Assembly: GCF_030409685.1 (NCBI RefSeq)
Contig: NZ_JAUFQJ010000023.1
Location: 38,697 to 102,696 of the forward strand
Source: Ferruginibacter paludis
Lineage (GTDB): Bacteria > Bacteroidota > Bacteroidia > Chitinophagales > Chitinophagaceae
DNA length: 64,000 bases
Reading direction: 5' to 3'
A model generated the notes under the pieces. That model was not told the origin of the DNA and searched no databases. It was given only the letters and a program-made list of their open reading frames with translations. The position numbers were made by a program, and so were the translations under genes. Positions 24,853 to 33,541 of this stretch are shown here, in pieces (position 1 is the first letter of the stretch; the number at the start of each line of letters is the position of its first letter).

Positions 24853-26274
24853 ATGTCAGCACAAACAACGTACAGTTTTTTCGAAAGCGTAGAAAAAAGC
24901 TTTGATAAAGCAGCCTTATTTACCAAGTGGGATAATGGCATTTTAGAACAGATTAAAGCCTGTAACAGTGTGTACAGGATGAATTTCCCCATCAAACGGG
25001 ATGACGGCAGTATTGAAGTGGTAGAAGCCTACCGCGTACAGCATAGCCAGCATAAATCTCCTTGCAAAGGCGGTATCCGCTTTAGCCATGCAGTAAACCA
25101 GGATGAGGTAATGGCGCTGGCCGCATTGATGACGTATAAATGCGCCATCGTTAACGTACCCTTCGGCGGTGCGAAAGGTGGTATAAAAATCAGCCCGCGG
25201 AATTACAGTGTATATGAACTGGAAAAGATTACCCGGCGGTACACTTCTGAGCTGGTAAAGAAAAACTTTATCGGTCCTGGTATAGATGTGCCGGCGCCTG
25301 ACTATGGTACAGGAGAAAGAGAAATGTCATGGATTGTTGATACCTATCAATCACTCAAACCCGGCGAAATAGATGCCGCTGGTTGCGTAACCGGTAAACC
25401 TATTACACAAGGTGGAGTTCGCGGTCGTAAAGAAGCAACCGGACTGGGCGTTTTTTATGGAGTGAGGGAAGTATGCAATATGCCTGATGTAATGAAAAGG
25501 TTGGGACTAACGGTGGGTGTTGCCGGAAAAAAAGTAGTAGTACAGGGGCTTGGAAATGTAGGCTATCATTCTGCTAAATTTTTCAGGGAAAATGGTGCCA
25601 TCATAATTGCCATTGCGGAACATGACGGAGCTGTATATAATGCAAATGGAATAAATGAAGAAGACTTGTTGCAGTTTAGAATCAAAACTGGTTCTGTTGT
25701 TAATTTCCCCGGCGCAACTATGCTGGCCCAAACTTCGGATGCGTTGGAACTGGAATGTGATATCCTGATTCCTGCAGCACTGGAAAATGTAATTAACGGA
25801 GATAACGCCCCCAGGATAAAAGCAAAAATTATAGGTGAAGCGGCCAATGGTCCCTGCACACCTGAAGCAGATGAAATATTTATAGAAAAAGGGATTTTAT
25901 GCGTACCGGATATGTATCTGAATGCAGGTGGTGTAACGGTAAGTTATTTTGAGTGGTTGAAAAACCTGAGCCATGTACGCTATGGCCGCCTGGAGAAGCG
26001 TTTTACAGAAAATTTAAATGCGCGGATACTGGCGCAGATTGAAGAGTTAAAAGGCGAACCGGTTGTTGACAAAGAAAGACAGATTATTATGCATGGCGCT
26101 GAAGAAATAGACCTTGTACACAGCGGCCTGGAAGAAACCATGATCAATGCCACAAGGGAGATTATGGATATCTGGCACAGCAACCCAGGCATACCCGACA
26201 TGCGCACAGCCGCCTACGTTAGCGCCATCAATAAAGTGGCCATTACTTATACAGAACTAGGCATTTTCCCATAA
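24853..26274 (+). CDS. Glu/Leu/Phe/Val-type (glutamate) dehydrogenase
   Basis: It catalyses reversible oxidative deamination of glutamate to 2-oxoglutarate and ammonia. The 473-residue protein shows the substrate/catalytic region KGGIRFSHAVNQDEVMALA and VPFGGAKGGIKI (active-site Lys), GPGIDVPAPDYGTGEREMSWI, and the dinucleotide-binding motif VVVQGLGNVGYHSAKFF followed by IAIAEHDGAVYN. Length is slightly above the usual 420-450. It is preceded by 264 bp of non-coding DNA and followed by a strong terminator, so it is monocistronic. Cofactor preference (NAD or NADP) cannot be decided here. Confidence 0.92.
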   Translation: MSAQTTYSFFESVEKSFDKAALFTKWDNGILEQIKACNSVYRMNFPIKRDDGSIEVVEAYRVQHSQHKSPCKGGIRFSHAVNQDEVMALAALMTYKCAIVNVPFGGAKGGIKISPRNYSVYELEKITRRYTSELVKKNFIGPGIDVPAPDYGTGEREMSWIVDTYQSLKPGEIDAAGCVTGKPITQGGVRGRKEATGLGVFYGVREVCNMPDVMKRLGLTVGVAGKKVVVQGLGNVGYHSAKFFRENGAIIIAIAEHDGAVYNANGINEEDLLQFRIKTGSVVNFPGATMLAQTSDALELECDILIPAALENVINGDNAPRIKAKIIGEAANGPCTPEADEIFIEKGILCVPDMYLNAGGVTVSYFEWLKNLSHVRYGRLEKRFTENLNARILAQIEELKGEPVVDKERQIIMHGAEEIDLVHSGLEETMINATREIMDIWHSNPGIPDMRTAAYVSAINKVAITYTELGIFP

Positions 26275-26290
26275 CAACAGATTATACTTT

Positions 26291-26328
26291 AAAAAAAATC
26301 CCTTCCTGTAGTAGAAGGGATTTTTTTT
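26291..26328. terminator. Strong bidirectional intrinsic terminator
   Basis: A perfect 15-bp stem (26291-26305 with 26314-26328; core ATCCCTTC/GAAGGGAT) with an 8-nt loop has A-run and T-run edges, so it serves both the glutamate dehydrogenase gene and the converging cbpM. Confidence 0.9.
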
Positions 26329-26344
26329 ATTCAGCAATTAAAAA

Positions 26345-26638
26345 TCAACCTTCATACAGGCTTAACCGCTTGTTTAATTCTGCAATTTGCCGCTGCATAT
26401 CATTCATGCGCTGCAACAGGTAAGTAATGGTTTCTATGCCTTCCAGGTTGATATCCATCTCGTGATATAACCTTACCATTTTTTCCAGTTGCGGCAATTC
26501 ATTCTCCTCTACAAATATTCTTTCTTCCTGTACAACTACGGTTATTAAACCTGATTGCTGCAAAGATTCAATAAACGATAATTCTATATTATGGTAAATA
26601 CAAAATTCAGTGGCTGCTATCAATTGTGAGGTTGGCAT
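26345..26638 (-). CDS. cbpM: Chaperone modulator CbpM-like protein (MerR-type fold)
   Basis: The 97-residue protein has a short MerR-like winged helix (LIAATEFCIYHNIELSFIES, LQQSGLITVVVQEER) and a C-terminal helix (LEGIETITYLLQRMNDMQRQ, then QIAELNKRLSLYEG). This matches CbpM/YccV-type modulators that bind and inhibit the J-domain protein CbpA. It lies 7 bp downstream of a CbpA-type gene on the same strand, the standard pairing. Confidence 0.85.
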   Translation of the reverse strand: MPTSQLIAATEFCIYHNIELSFIESLQQSGLITVVVQEERIFVEENELPQLEKMVRLYHEMDINLEGIETITYLLQRMNDMQRQIAELNKRLSLYEG

Positions 26639-26645
26639 ACGATGA

Positions 26646-27527
26646 TTATTTAAGCTTGGATAATTCAGTGAACAATTCCTTTTGCTTTTCTGTAAGATTG
26701 GTGGGTAATTTTATATCGTAGGTAACATACAAATCACCAAACTCACCTTCTTTTTTATACACAGGAAAACCTTTTCCCTTTAGCCGGATCTTGGTGCCAT
26801 ACTGGGTTTCAGGATTCACTTTTAATTTCACTTTTCCTTTCAGTGTATCAATAGTGGTTTCGCCGCCGAGCATCGCTGTATATAAATCAATTTCAGCGTG
26901 TGTATACAAGTCGTTACCCATTCGCTTAAAGCCGTGGTGCGGCGCAATTACAAAAGTGATAAACAAATCACCTGCAGGACCGCCGTTCACTCCAGGGGCG
27001 CCATGTCCTTTTAATTTAATTACCTGCCCGTTTTCTACACCGGCCGGAATGGTGATGCGAATATTTTTTCCATTTACCGCCAGGGTTTGCTGGTGTGTTT
27101 CCATAGCTTCTGTTAAGCCAAGATGTAATTCGGCATTGTAATCCTGCCCCCTGAATTTTGTTTGCCTGCTGCGGCCGGATCCTCCAAACATAGATTCAAA
27201 AAAACTTGAAAAATCTCCCTCATCGCCGCCGCCAAACTGGCTGCCGCCGGAAGAAAATGGTGATTGCCGTTGCGAGTGGCGTTGTTGTTCAAACTGGTCC
27301 GCATGCTGCCAGTCTTTTCCGTACTGATCGTATTTTTTTCTTTTCTCAGGATCACTCAGCACTTCATTGGCTTCATTCACCTGTTGAAATTTTTTGTGGG
27401 CATCCTTATCGTTGGGATTCAGATCAGGATGTAATTTTCTCGCCAGTTTACGATACGCCTTTTTAATGTCATCTTCCGTTGCCTTTTTATCAACGCCCAG
27501 AATGCTATAATAATCTACAAATTCCAT
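26646..27527 (-). CDS. cbpA: CbpA-type J-domain co-chaperone
   Basis: A DnaK partner and, in E. coli, a curved-DNA-binding protein. The 293-residue product has a J domain (residues 1-70; YYSILGVDKKATEDDIKKAY, HPD in KLHPDLNPND), a Gly/Ser/Gln-rich linker (about 85-130), and two C-terminal beta-barrel substrate-binding domains (from LHLGLTEAMETHQQTLAV to the end). The zinc-finger domain of true DnaJ is absent, which marks it as CbpA/DnaJ class II. It is co-transcribed with cbpM. A -7 box lies 23 bp upstream. Confidence 0.92.
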   Translation of the reverse strand: MEFVDYYSILGVDKKATEDDIKKAYRKLARKLHPDLNPNDKDAHKKFQQVNEANEVLSDPEKRKKYDQYGKDWQHADQFEQQRHSQRQSPFSSGGSQFGGGDEGDFSSFFESMFGGSGRSRQTKFRGQDYNAELHLGLTEAMETHQQTLAVNGKNIRITIPAGVENGQVIKLKGHGAPGVNGGPAGDLFITFVIAPHHGFKRMGNDLYTHAEIDLYTAMLGGETTIDTLKGKVKLKVNPETQYGTKIRLKGKGFPVYKKEGEFGDLYVTYDIKLPTNLTEKQKELFTELSKLK

Positions 27528-27549
27528 AACCTTGTTTTTACGCTTACTA

Positions 27550-27557
27550 CAAAGGTA
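27550..27557 (-). promoter_or_regulatory. -7 box (TACCTTTG) of cbpA-cbpM
   Basis: TACCTTTG on the minus strand, 22 bp before the cbpA ATG, matches TAnnTTTG. No TTG sits at the preferred spacing upstream. Confidence 0.4.
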
Positions 27558-27744
27558 ATACCCAATAATTTTGTTTTCGTTTTTTTATAAAGTGTAAACC
27601 TTCTTACCTGTGTTAGGTGTGTTATTGCTAAACAATTAAGGCTGCAGGATGTTTATTTAACTTTAACAAACAATATTGGTCTATCCTAAATAAGCCAATT
27701 TGCAAAATCATCTGCAAACAAAATGGATATCTCTTAATTGTAAT

Positions 27745-27752
27745 TAAATTTG
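27745..27752 (+). promoter_or_regulatory. -7 box (TAAATTTG) of the DUF6263-like gene
   Basis: TAAATTTG matches TAnnTTTG and ends 20 bp before the ATG at 27773. No -33 TTG at normal spacing was found. Confidence 0.4.
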
Positions 27753-27772
27753 CAGACCAAAAAGTAATCAAC

Positions 27773-28621
27773 ATGAAAAGAATTGTAGTAGTTTTTTTAT
27801 CCGTTTGCTGTGTAAATGCATTTGCACAGGCTCCGTCTGGAAAAATTGTTGTCAAGAAAGGACAGCATTATATTGTGGAATCCAGCTCTGACGGAAGTGT
27901 AAACCAGGAAATGATGGGCCAGAGCATGGAAATGAAAATTGGCAGTGCCACTAAATTAAGTGCCGACATAAAAGATGTAAAAAGCAATGGCTATGTCATT
28001 ACACAAAAGCTAACTTACCTCAAATCTACTTTCAGTGGTATGGGACAGGAAAAAACTTTTGACAGTGACAAAAAAGAAGATATGGATGGAGAAGCCGGCG
28101 CCCTCTATAAAGACAAATTAAATGTGCCAAAAGATGTTGAAATAACCAATGAAGGAAAGACAATAGCATCAGCCGACACAACAAAAAAAGATAGCACTGC
28201 TGATGCTAATCCTATGGCTGCTGTTATGGAAATGATGGGCGGCGGCCAGGATAATATTACCGGCATTTTGTTTTTGGTAATCCCTTCAGGCAAGAAATCA
28301 GGTGAAAGCTGGAAAGATAGTACAGCGGGTGAAGGAATGAAACTGGTAAGGACTTACACTCTGAACTCTGTTGCCAATAAAGTAGCTGCGGTTACAGTTA
28401 ACAGTGTGCTGGATATAAATAAAACCATGCAGATGCAGGGTATGGATATGAATGCAGTTATGACAAGTAAAATTGTATCTGCCGTTACAGTAGATATGGC
28501 AAGCAATGTGCAGAAAGAAAATAAGAGTACCATGGACCTGACCGGAACAATTGATGTAATGGGTCAGTCTGTGCCAATTACTGCAAAGGCAACTTCGGTT
28601 AGCCTTGTAAAAATGCAGTAA
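27773..28621 (+). CDS. Secreted protein of unknown function, DUF6263-like
   Basis: The 282-residue protein has a clear signal peptide (MKRIVVVFLSVCCVNAFAQ). The mature protein is rich in Lys, Ser, Thr and Met, with beta-type repeats such as QHYIVESSSDGSVNQEMMGQ, GYVITQKLTYLKSTFSGMGQ and TSKIVSAVTVDMASNVQKEN. The pattern fits the DUF6263 family, secreted Bacteroidota proteins with no known role. The central part holds a methionine-rich stretch (ANPMAAVMEMMGGGQ). It is monocistronic, with its own -7 box and a terminator behind it. Confidence 0.65.
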   Translation: MKRIVVVFLSVCCVNAFAQAPSGKIVVKKGQHYIVESSSDGSVNQEMMGQSMEMKIGSATKLSADIKDVKSNGYVITQKLTYLKSTFSGMGQEKTFDSDKKEDMDGEAGALYKDKLNVPKDVEITNEGKTIASADTTKKDSTADANPMAAVMEMMGGGQDNITGILFLVIPSGKKSGESWKDSTAGEGMKLVRTYTLNSVANKVAAVTVNSVLDINKTMQMQGMDMNAVMTSKIVSAVTVDMASNVQKENKSTMDLTGTIDVMGQSVPITAKATSVSLVKMQ

Positions 28622-28643
28622 AATAATAACTACAACAAGCCTT

Positions 28644-28674
28644 AACCGTTGCTTTACCGGCAACGGTTTTTTTA
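28644..28674. terminator. Intrinsic terminator between the DUF6263-like and DUF1223 genes
   Basis: AACCGTTGC (28644-28652) pairs with GCAACGGTT (28660-28668) around a 7-nt loop, followed by a T-run, giving a good terminator for the plus-strand gene. Confidence 0.85.
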
Positions 28675-29436
28675 TAACTTGACTCTGGCAGCCCCGGTTA
28701 TTGCCAAATTATCTTTTTGTTGAATCAATAAAACAACACTGAATTTATCTTTCTCAAAAGAGGACGGTAAGGCTAAGGTGCAGGTTCCCGCTGGTTTTGC
28801 CGGCATTGATTGCATACTTCTAACTACGTTATAGCTTGTAAGCATTGCGCCATTATTTTCCCCGGCTTTAATTTTAGTATTGGCTTTAGTTTGCACTAAC
28901 AAGGCCAGTACATCAGCCTTGCTAACGTTACCGGTTATATTATACCCGATAACAATTGCATCCTTTTTAATTTCCGTGCTATTGACAACAATCGTTGCGG
29001 AAGGTTTATGGAGAAGCGCCATCTTGACGGCAGCTTCAACTTTGTTTACTTCGCTGCCCACCATTTCTGTGACACCATTTATTACCAGTTGAGGAGTATA
29101 AACAGAACTATTTACAATTTGGCTGGCATAGGTACGTTGCCGTTGCGAAAATGCGGCGTCGCTGAAAGAATCTTTCCAGCCGAGCCGGTTCCAGTAATCG
29201 ACATGAAATGAAAGTGGAATGATGTTCGGATTGTTTTGTGCCGCATATTTGCCGAGTAACTCATCTGCGGGAGGACAGCTGCTGCAACCCTGTGATGTAA
29301 ATAATTCCATTATTGCAAAACCATGAACAGTGTCCGTCGTAGCGCCCTTTTCAGGAGATTTTTTAGCAGAACAGCAACTCAGGCTGCCGGCAATAAATGC
29401 CATTATAACTACGGATCCAAATACCAATTTTTTCAT
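28672..29436 (-). CDS. DUF1223 thioredoxin-like secreted protein
   Basis: The 254-residue protein has an N-terminal signal with adjacent cysteines (AGSLSCCSAKK), probably a lipoprotein or periplasmic anchor, and a DUF1223 domain. The thioredoxin-like motif is MELFTSQGCSSCPPADELLG (CxxC), followed by the conserved SFHVDYWNRLGWKDSFSD and RQRTYASQIVNSSVYTPQLV. DUF1223 proteins are periplasmic with a presumed redox role, but their substrates are unknown. It lies 32 bp upstream (in transcription order, downstream) of an MFS gene on the same strand, so co-transcription is possible. Confidence 0.85.
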   Translation of the reverse strand: MKKLVFGSVVIMAFIAGSLSCCSAKKSPEKGATTDTVHGFAIMELFTSQGCSSCPPADELLGKYAAQNNPNIIPLSFHVDYWNRLGWKDSFSDAAFSQRQRTYASQIVNSSVYTPQLVINGVTEMVGSEVNKVEAAVKMALLHKPSATIVVNSTEIKKDAIVIGYNITGNVSKADVLALLVQTKANTKIKAGENNGAMLTSYNVVRSMQSMPAKPAGTCTLALPSSFEKDKFSVVLLIQQKDNLAITGAARVKL

Positions 29437-29468
29437 ACTCTTTTTTTTAAGTACGCAGTAATCCCCCG

Positions 29469-30707
29469 CTAGGTTGCGGAAAATCTTTTATTAACATTCT
29501 GTTTGTACAGGTAATGATAACCGGCAGCGCCAACAAAACTGATTACTGCTATTGCGCACCATAAAGTAAAAAAACCTGTCAACTGCACTATCTGTGTTCC
29601 GCTGCTGCTGCCTATTACTTGTGCCAGGCTCCAGGCCATGGTATACAAGGCCGCATATTGCCCACGGTTGCCTTCGCTGCTGCGACCAATATAATAGCTG
29701 TTCATAAAAGGCATCGCCGTCATTTCCGACAAAGTGATAAAAAACATAAACACCAGCGCAACAATGAAGCCATGTGCAAAGGGGATATTCAACAATAAAA
29801 AGGAGAAAGCCATGATCAATGTTCCGTACGACATCAGTACAAGGTAAGGCTTTCTGCCCTCCAGTTTAAAAACGATTATCATTTCAACAAGTGCTATCAG
29901 CAGCCCGTTCATTGCCATCACAACGCCGATCAAAAATTCATTCAACTGCAGGCCTTCTTTAAAATACAAAGGTACAGTTGTAAAGAGTTGAAAAAAGCAA
30001 ACAGCAAACAACACCTGCAGGCATAAAAATAACAGGAATGGTTTATCCTGGTAGGGAGATACCGCGGGTGTACCAACAGCCTTTTTTTCTTTTGATTGCT
30101 GCAACTGCTTTTGCTGCACCAGGGTAATTCTTGGCAGAATAGCCAGTAATAAAAACGCAGCAATGATATTGGTTGCACCATCTACCCAAAACAATAAATG
30201 GTAGTTGATGGACGCCAGCAAACCACCCAATGCGCTGCCAATTCCCCAGCCAATATTAATGGCCAGTCTTATGAGTGAAAATGATTGGGTCCGGCTCTCG
30301 GGCGCACTGTAAAAAGCGATGGCGGTTGCATTGGCAGGTCTGAAGGCTTCGTTGACCATACTTAAAAAAAATGTACAGATACAAATGGCCGCATAAGACT
30401 GCATCAGCCCAAGCACAATAAATAATATACCACCGCAAAGCAGGGATAAAAACTGCGTGTAATAAAATCCAAACCGATCACTGATTTTACCGCCTGCAAA
30501 AGCGCCCACTAAAGAGCCAATTCCATAGATCGCCACTACCCATCCGCCCTGCTGCATGGTGTAGCCGATGTGATGGCAATACAGGGTCATAAAGGCCAGC
30601 ACCATTGTCCCGCTGCGGTTGATCAGCATCACCAGCGCCAGCAGCCACATTTTGCGGGCAATGCCAGCATAGGCGTTTTTGTATAAATTGATGGTGGTGT
30701 TAAGCAT
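29469..30707 (-). CDS. Major facilitator superfamily (MFS) transporter
   Basis: The 412-residue protein has about twelve hydrophobic helices in two halves with a polar central loop (about residues 195-220, QQKQLQQSKEKKAVG). The MFS motif-A region appears as GAFAGGKISDRFGFYYTQ after helix 2. Such proteins export drugs or metabolites or import small solutes by proton coupling. The substrate cannot be told from sequence. It is transcribed ahead of the DUF1223 gene. Confidence 0.85.
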   Translation of the reverse strand: MLNTTINLYKNAYAGIARKMWLLALVMLINRSGTMVLAFMTLYCHHIGYTMQQGGWVVAIYGIGSLVGAFAGGKISDRFGFYYTQFLSLLCGGILFIVLGLMQSYAAICICTFFLSMVNEAFRPANATAIAFYSAPESRTQSFSLIRLAINIGWGIGSALGGLLASINYHLLFWVDGATNIIAAFLLLAILPRITLVQQKQLQQSKEKKAVGTPAVSPYQDKPFLLFLCLQVLFAVCFFQLFTTVPLYFKEGLQLNEFLIGVVMAMNGLLIALVEMIIVFKLEGRKPYLVLMSYGTLIMAFSFLLLNIPFAHGFIVALVFMFFITLSEMTAMPFMNSYYIGRSSEGNRGQYAALYTMAWSLAQVIGSSSGTQIVQLTGFFTLWCAIAVISFVGAAGYHYLYKQNVNKRFSAT

Positions 30708-30851
30708 TTAGTATTAGTAATAAAGATACTTTTTTGCTTCCGGATAAATTGTCCGGTCATGTATTTGATGAATGGGTTAAAGCAAAAGCCAAAGCAGCTT
30801 CGCATATTACAGTTCGCAAACGCAGTAAATTACCGGGCAAATTTCATTGGT

Positions 30852-31277
30852 TTATTCGCCGGTATCATTTGAAATAACGCTGAACAAATCTTTGAAAGCC
30901 TGTGGCGGAACTGTTAGTTTGCGGTGCACCGTATCCATCCAGGCACCATCAAGCGTTATAACGGCACTCAGGGTGTTTTCGTTTTTCCATATTTCATGCA
31001 CCATTGTCCAGCGGGAGAAATCGTCATTTGACTTTGCCAGTTTAAGATTGATTTTAACCTGGTCGCCGAATTTTATTTCTTTTCTAAACACACATTCTTC
31101 CCTGAAAATAACCGGACCAATATGTGCATTCCTCAACACTTGCGGCGTAATGCCATTTTCATTCATAAACGAAACGCGGCTATACGCTCCAAAATCATAA
31201 TAGGCCGAATGACGTAAATGAAAGTTAGGATCCAGATCACTCCACCGTATTTCTACCTGCTTAAAATAATCACTCAT
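30852..31277 (-). CDS. 4HBT-type acyl-CoA thioesterase
   Basis: The 141-residue hot-dog fold protein carries the 4-hydroxybenzoyl-CoA thioesterase signature with catalytic Asp: VEIRWSDLDPNFHLRHSAYY, then VFRKEIKFGDQVKINLKLA. The family hydrolyses acyl-CoA thioesters, with substrate unknown here. A longer frame from 31325 exists, but the -7 box TACATTTG (31296-31303) lies between the two starts, so the ATG at 31277 (MSDYFKQVEI) is used. Confidence 0.85.
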   Translation of the reverse strand: MSDYFKQVEIRWSDLDPNFHLRHSAYYDFGAYSRVSFMNENGITPQVLRNAHIGPVIFREECVFRKEIKFGDQVKINLKLAKSNDDFSRWTMVHEIWKNENTLSAVITLDGAWMDTVHRKLTVPPQAFKDLFSVISNDTGE

Positions 31278-31295
31278 AATTTTTTCTTTGGATAA

Positions 31296-31303
31296 CAAAT
31301 GTA
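31296..31303 (-). promoter_or_regulatory. -7 box (TACATTTG) of the thioesterase gene
   Basis: A perfect TAnnTTTG match on the minus strand, 18 bp before the ATG at 31277. It helps decide the start codon. Confidence 0.45.
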
Positions 31304-31326
31304 AATTAAAATAAGGCAGCGTCATT

Positions 31327-31343
31327 ACCCTCCAAAGGAGGGT
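31327..31343. repeat. Perfect short hairpin ACCCTCC/GGAGGGT
   Basis: A 7-bp perfect stem with a 3-nt AAA loop sits between the MuiA-like and thioesterase genes. A related hairpin (CCTCC/GGAGG, loop GTT) lies at 31527-31539. Neither has a U-tract. They look like remnants of a C/G-rich interspersed repeat. Confidence 0.4.
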
Positions 31344-31432
31344 TCTTAGAACTTACGAATATGTGGTGCTTACCCTGATTGGAAAAGTCTTACAACCCCT
31401 GACTGATGTACCAGCCAATCTAAAAATAAATT

Positions 31433-31463
31433 AAAAGGCACTCTGGAAATTCAGAGCGCCTTT
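31433..31463 (-). terminator. Probable terminator of the MuiA-like gene
   Basis: The inverted repeat AAAGGC-CTCTG / CAGAG-GCCTTT (31434-31445 with 31452-31463, one internal mismatch) ends on the minus strand in TTTTAATTTATTTTT. It is placed 84 bp after the stop codon. Confidence 0.55.
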
Positions 31464-31546
31464 ATGCCCGCGAAATCGGGTCATTTTTTTATGGAGAAAC
31501 CTATCGCCGATGAATGTTCCAGGAACCCTCCGTTGGAGGCTCCCTG

Positions 31547-33367
31547 TTATAGGTTTAATAATTTGTCTTTGGGATATTTAACACTGTAGCTCATGCGTAC
31601 CTTTTTGCTTTCCCCGGCAGCCAATTGCAGTTTCCAGTTTAGTACTCCTGTTTCGGTATTCACTGCAGCACCATCGCTTTCAACCAATTCTACCTCTATC
31701 TCTTTATTTTGAGATAACGGGTATTGATCTTTCAGCAAAATATTAATGGCTTCTTTTTTATTATTTTTCACTGTGATTTCATACGTAAATGTTTGTTTTT
31801 TGTTAGCGCCCAAAAATTTCACGCTGCTAAAGTCCATTAACTTTTCTCTTTTCACCACTACCCTTTTATCCCGGCCCATGGTAAGGTTCAGCGTATCCTG
31901 TGTAGAAGAAGGATCAATAAAGGACTTGCCGATGTAGGTGCCTTCAAAAATAATATTAGCTTCACCCGGCATCAGGTTCAGCTTTTCCCAGTCAGTAATT
32001 TGCGCCAGTAAAAAAACTTCCTTATCCAGTTTGGGGACTGCATAAAACTGGTATGTTGCGGGCACTTCATATTCTTTTAAAACCGCTGTTTGCGCCTTAC
32101 CGTTGGTGGGCACATCGTATGGCAAATCAATATCGAAAATTACATTTAATTCTTTATCAGATACGGTGATGTAATCATCCAGACCGTCTTTAAAAGTAAT
32201 TACTATTACACCATTACTTGCACGGGTACCATATAAATTAATTGCCGCAGCATCCTTTAATACTTCAATATTTTTAACTGCATTTGCATTGATTTTACTA
32301 AAGTCGGTCGCAGACATTTCGCTGCCATTTACAATATACAACGGTGCAGTATCCGATGTTATACTATTAAGCCCTCTTACTTTAATTTTACTTGCAAAAC
32401 CTGTTGCCTCCACTTCATTTAATGACAGGCCGGGCACTCTTCCAGCCAAACCTGTTATGGTATTTTCCATGGCAAGCGTATTATTATAAAAGTTTACCGG
32501 ATTGATATAACTCAAAAACCAGGTTTTAAATAATGGCGCATTGCCTGTTTGTGTTGGTGTTGAAGTAGATAAACTCAACTTCACTTGTTTCCAGTCGATA
32601 CCCGTTGTTTGAAATATTTTAGCCCGGTAAACTATTTTTAGCGGAGAAGCAATATTTGCTGCACGAAGATCGTAAAATGGCGTCCAGTAAGCATTTTGCG
32701 TTACGTACGAAATATTAAAATCATATTTTCCGGCAATGGCACAGCTCAATTGCAAAATCAATTTACCGGCAGATTTGGTATTTCTATTTTGCTCTTCGGC
32801 GATTTGTTCGTTCAGCTTTTTTAATTGTTTATCCTGCTTTACCTGCTGTTGATTTAAGGCTGCCAGTTCATTCTGCAATTCACCCGATTTTGTTTTGTAA
32901 TACTCCATCAGTTTCATCAGTTCGGCCACACTTAATCCTGTTTGTGTTCCTTTAATTTCTTTATTGGCCTTTAAAACACTGATCAAATCATTTACAATAT
33001 TAAGGGAAGACCTGGTTTTATCCAGTTCGCGGCTGATCTTCTCAACCGAATCCTCCAGCAGCCGGACAGTAGGACTTTTCACTTCTTCTTTTAAATAATC
33101 GGTGCTAAACTCAATGCCCATCACCGTTACATTGCCATCGCAATTTACCTGTATACTGTTAGGGTCAAGCGCATTGCTGATATTTTCAATTACCAGTTCG
33201 TTGTTGCCGGCCGCCAGCTGGGCTTTTGCCTGGTGGGTAAGTTCTGCACCAGTGCGGTATACGGTTACTGCATTGAGTGCGGCTTTAACGGTATTGCCAC
33301 CACCATTTTTTGCTGTTGCAAAATGAATGCATACAAGAGCAATTAATACAAGACTTATCTTTTTCAT
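31547..33367 (-). CDS. DUF4139/MuiA-family protein with an inserted SusC-type plug module
   Basis: The 606-residue secreted protein (signal MKKISLVLIALVCIHFATA) begins with a DUF4140 domain (about residues 25-120: VTVYRTGAELTHQAKAQL), a coiled coil (about 105-195), and then a DUF4139 domain (DFNISYVTQNAYWTPFYDLR onward) as in mucoidy inhibitor A proteins. Inside DUF4139, at about residues 299-395, lies a TonB-receptor plug-like module: GLAGRVPGLSLNE, IKVRGLNSITSDTAPLYIVN, NIEVLKDAAAINLYGTRASN and GVIVITFKDG. These are the hallmarks of SusC/RagA plugs, yet no barrel follows and DUF4139 resumes. Role unknown. The longer start at 33400 is less likely because it would bury the signal peptide. Confidence 0.85.
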   Translation of the reverse strand: MKKISLVLIALVCIHFATAKNGGGNTVKAALNAVTVYRTGAELTHQAKAQLAAGNNELVIENISNALDPNSIQVNCDGNVTVMGIEFSTDYLKEEVKSPTVRLLEDSVEKISRELDKTRSSLNIVNDLISVLKANKEIKGTQTGLSVAELMKLMEYYKTKSGELQNELAALNQQQVKQDKQLKKLNEQIAEEQNRNTKSAGKLILQLSCAIAGKYDFNISYVTQNAYWTPFYDLRAANIASPLKIVYRAKIFQTTGIDWKQVKLSLSTSTPTQTGNAPLFKTWFLSYINPVNFYNNTLAMENTITGLAGRVPGLSLNEVEATGFASKIKVRGLNSITSDTAPLYIVNGSEMSATDFSKINANAVKNIEVLKDAAAINLYGTRASNGVIVITFKDGLDDYITVSDKELNVIFDIDLPYDVPTNGKAQTAVLKEYEVPATYQFYAVPKLDKEVFLLAQITDWEKLNLMPGEANIIFEGTYIGKSFIDPSSTQDTLNLTMGRDKRVVVKREKLMDFSSVKFLGANKKQTFTYEITVKNNKKEAINILLKDQYPLSQNKEIEVELVESDGAAVNTETGVLNWKLQLAAGESKKVRMSYSVKYPKDKLLNL

Positions 33368-33371
33368 GCTG

Positions 33372-33389
33372 ATCTGTTTTTGAACAGAT
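33372..33389. repeat. Perfect hairpin at the MuiA-like gene start
   Basis: ATCTGTT (33372-33378) and AACAGAT (33383-33389) form a 7-bp stem with a 4-nt loop, 4 nt upstream of the chosen ATG. In the mRNA it would sit in the leader and could affect initiation. No further evidence. Confidence 0.4.
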
Positions 33390-33486
33390 GCTGTCTTCAA
33401 TTGAAATACATAAACATGAATTTTAAAAATTTGTGCATAGACAATTTTATTTAACCGAGCACTTCATCCTCTTGTATACAATTGAC

Positions 33487-33520
33487 AAAAAAAATCCTTC
33501 TCCAAAAATGGAGAAGGATT
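33487..33520 (-). terminator. Strong terminator of the SPFH gene
   Basis: An 11-bp perfect stem (33493-33503 with 33510-33520; core CCTTCTCC/GGAGAAGG) and a 6-nt loop are followed on the minus strand by eight T residues, 22 bp after the SPFH gene stop. Confidence 0.9.
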
Positions 33521-33541
33521 GTACATGCTTATGATGTCTTT

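Noticed and set aside
31547..33367. A degraded TonB-dependent receptor gene
   Set aside because: The plug-like part is in frame within intact DUF4140/DUF4139 domains, with no barrel remnants, so a fusion or insertion fits better than decay.
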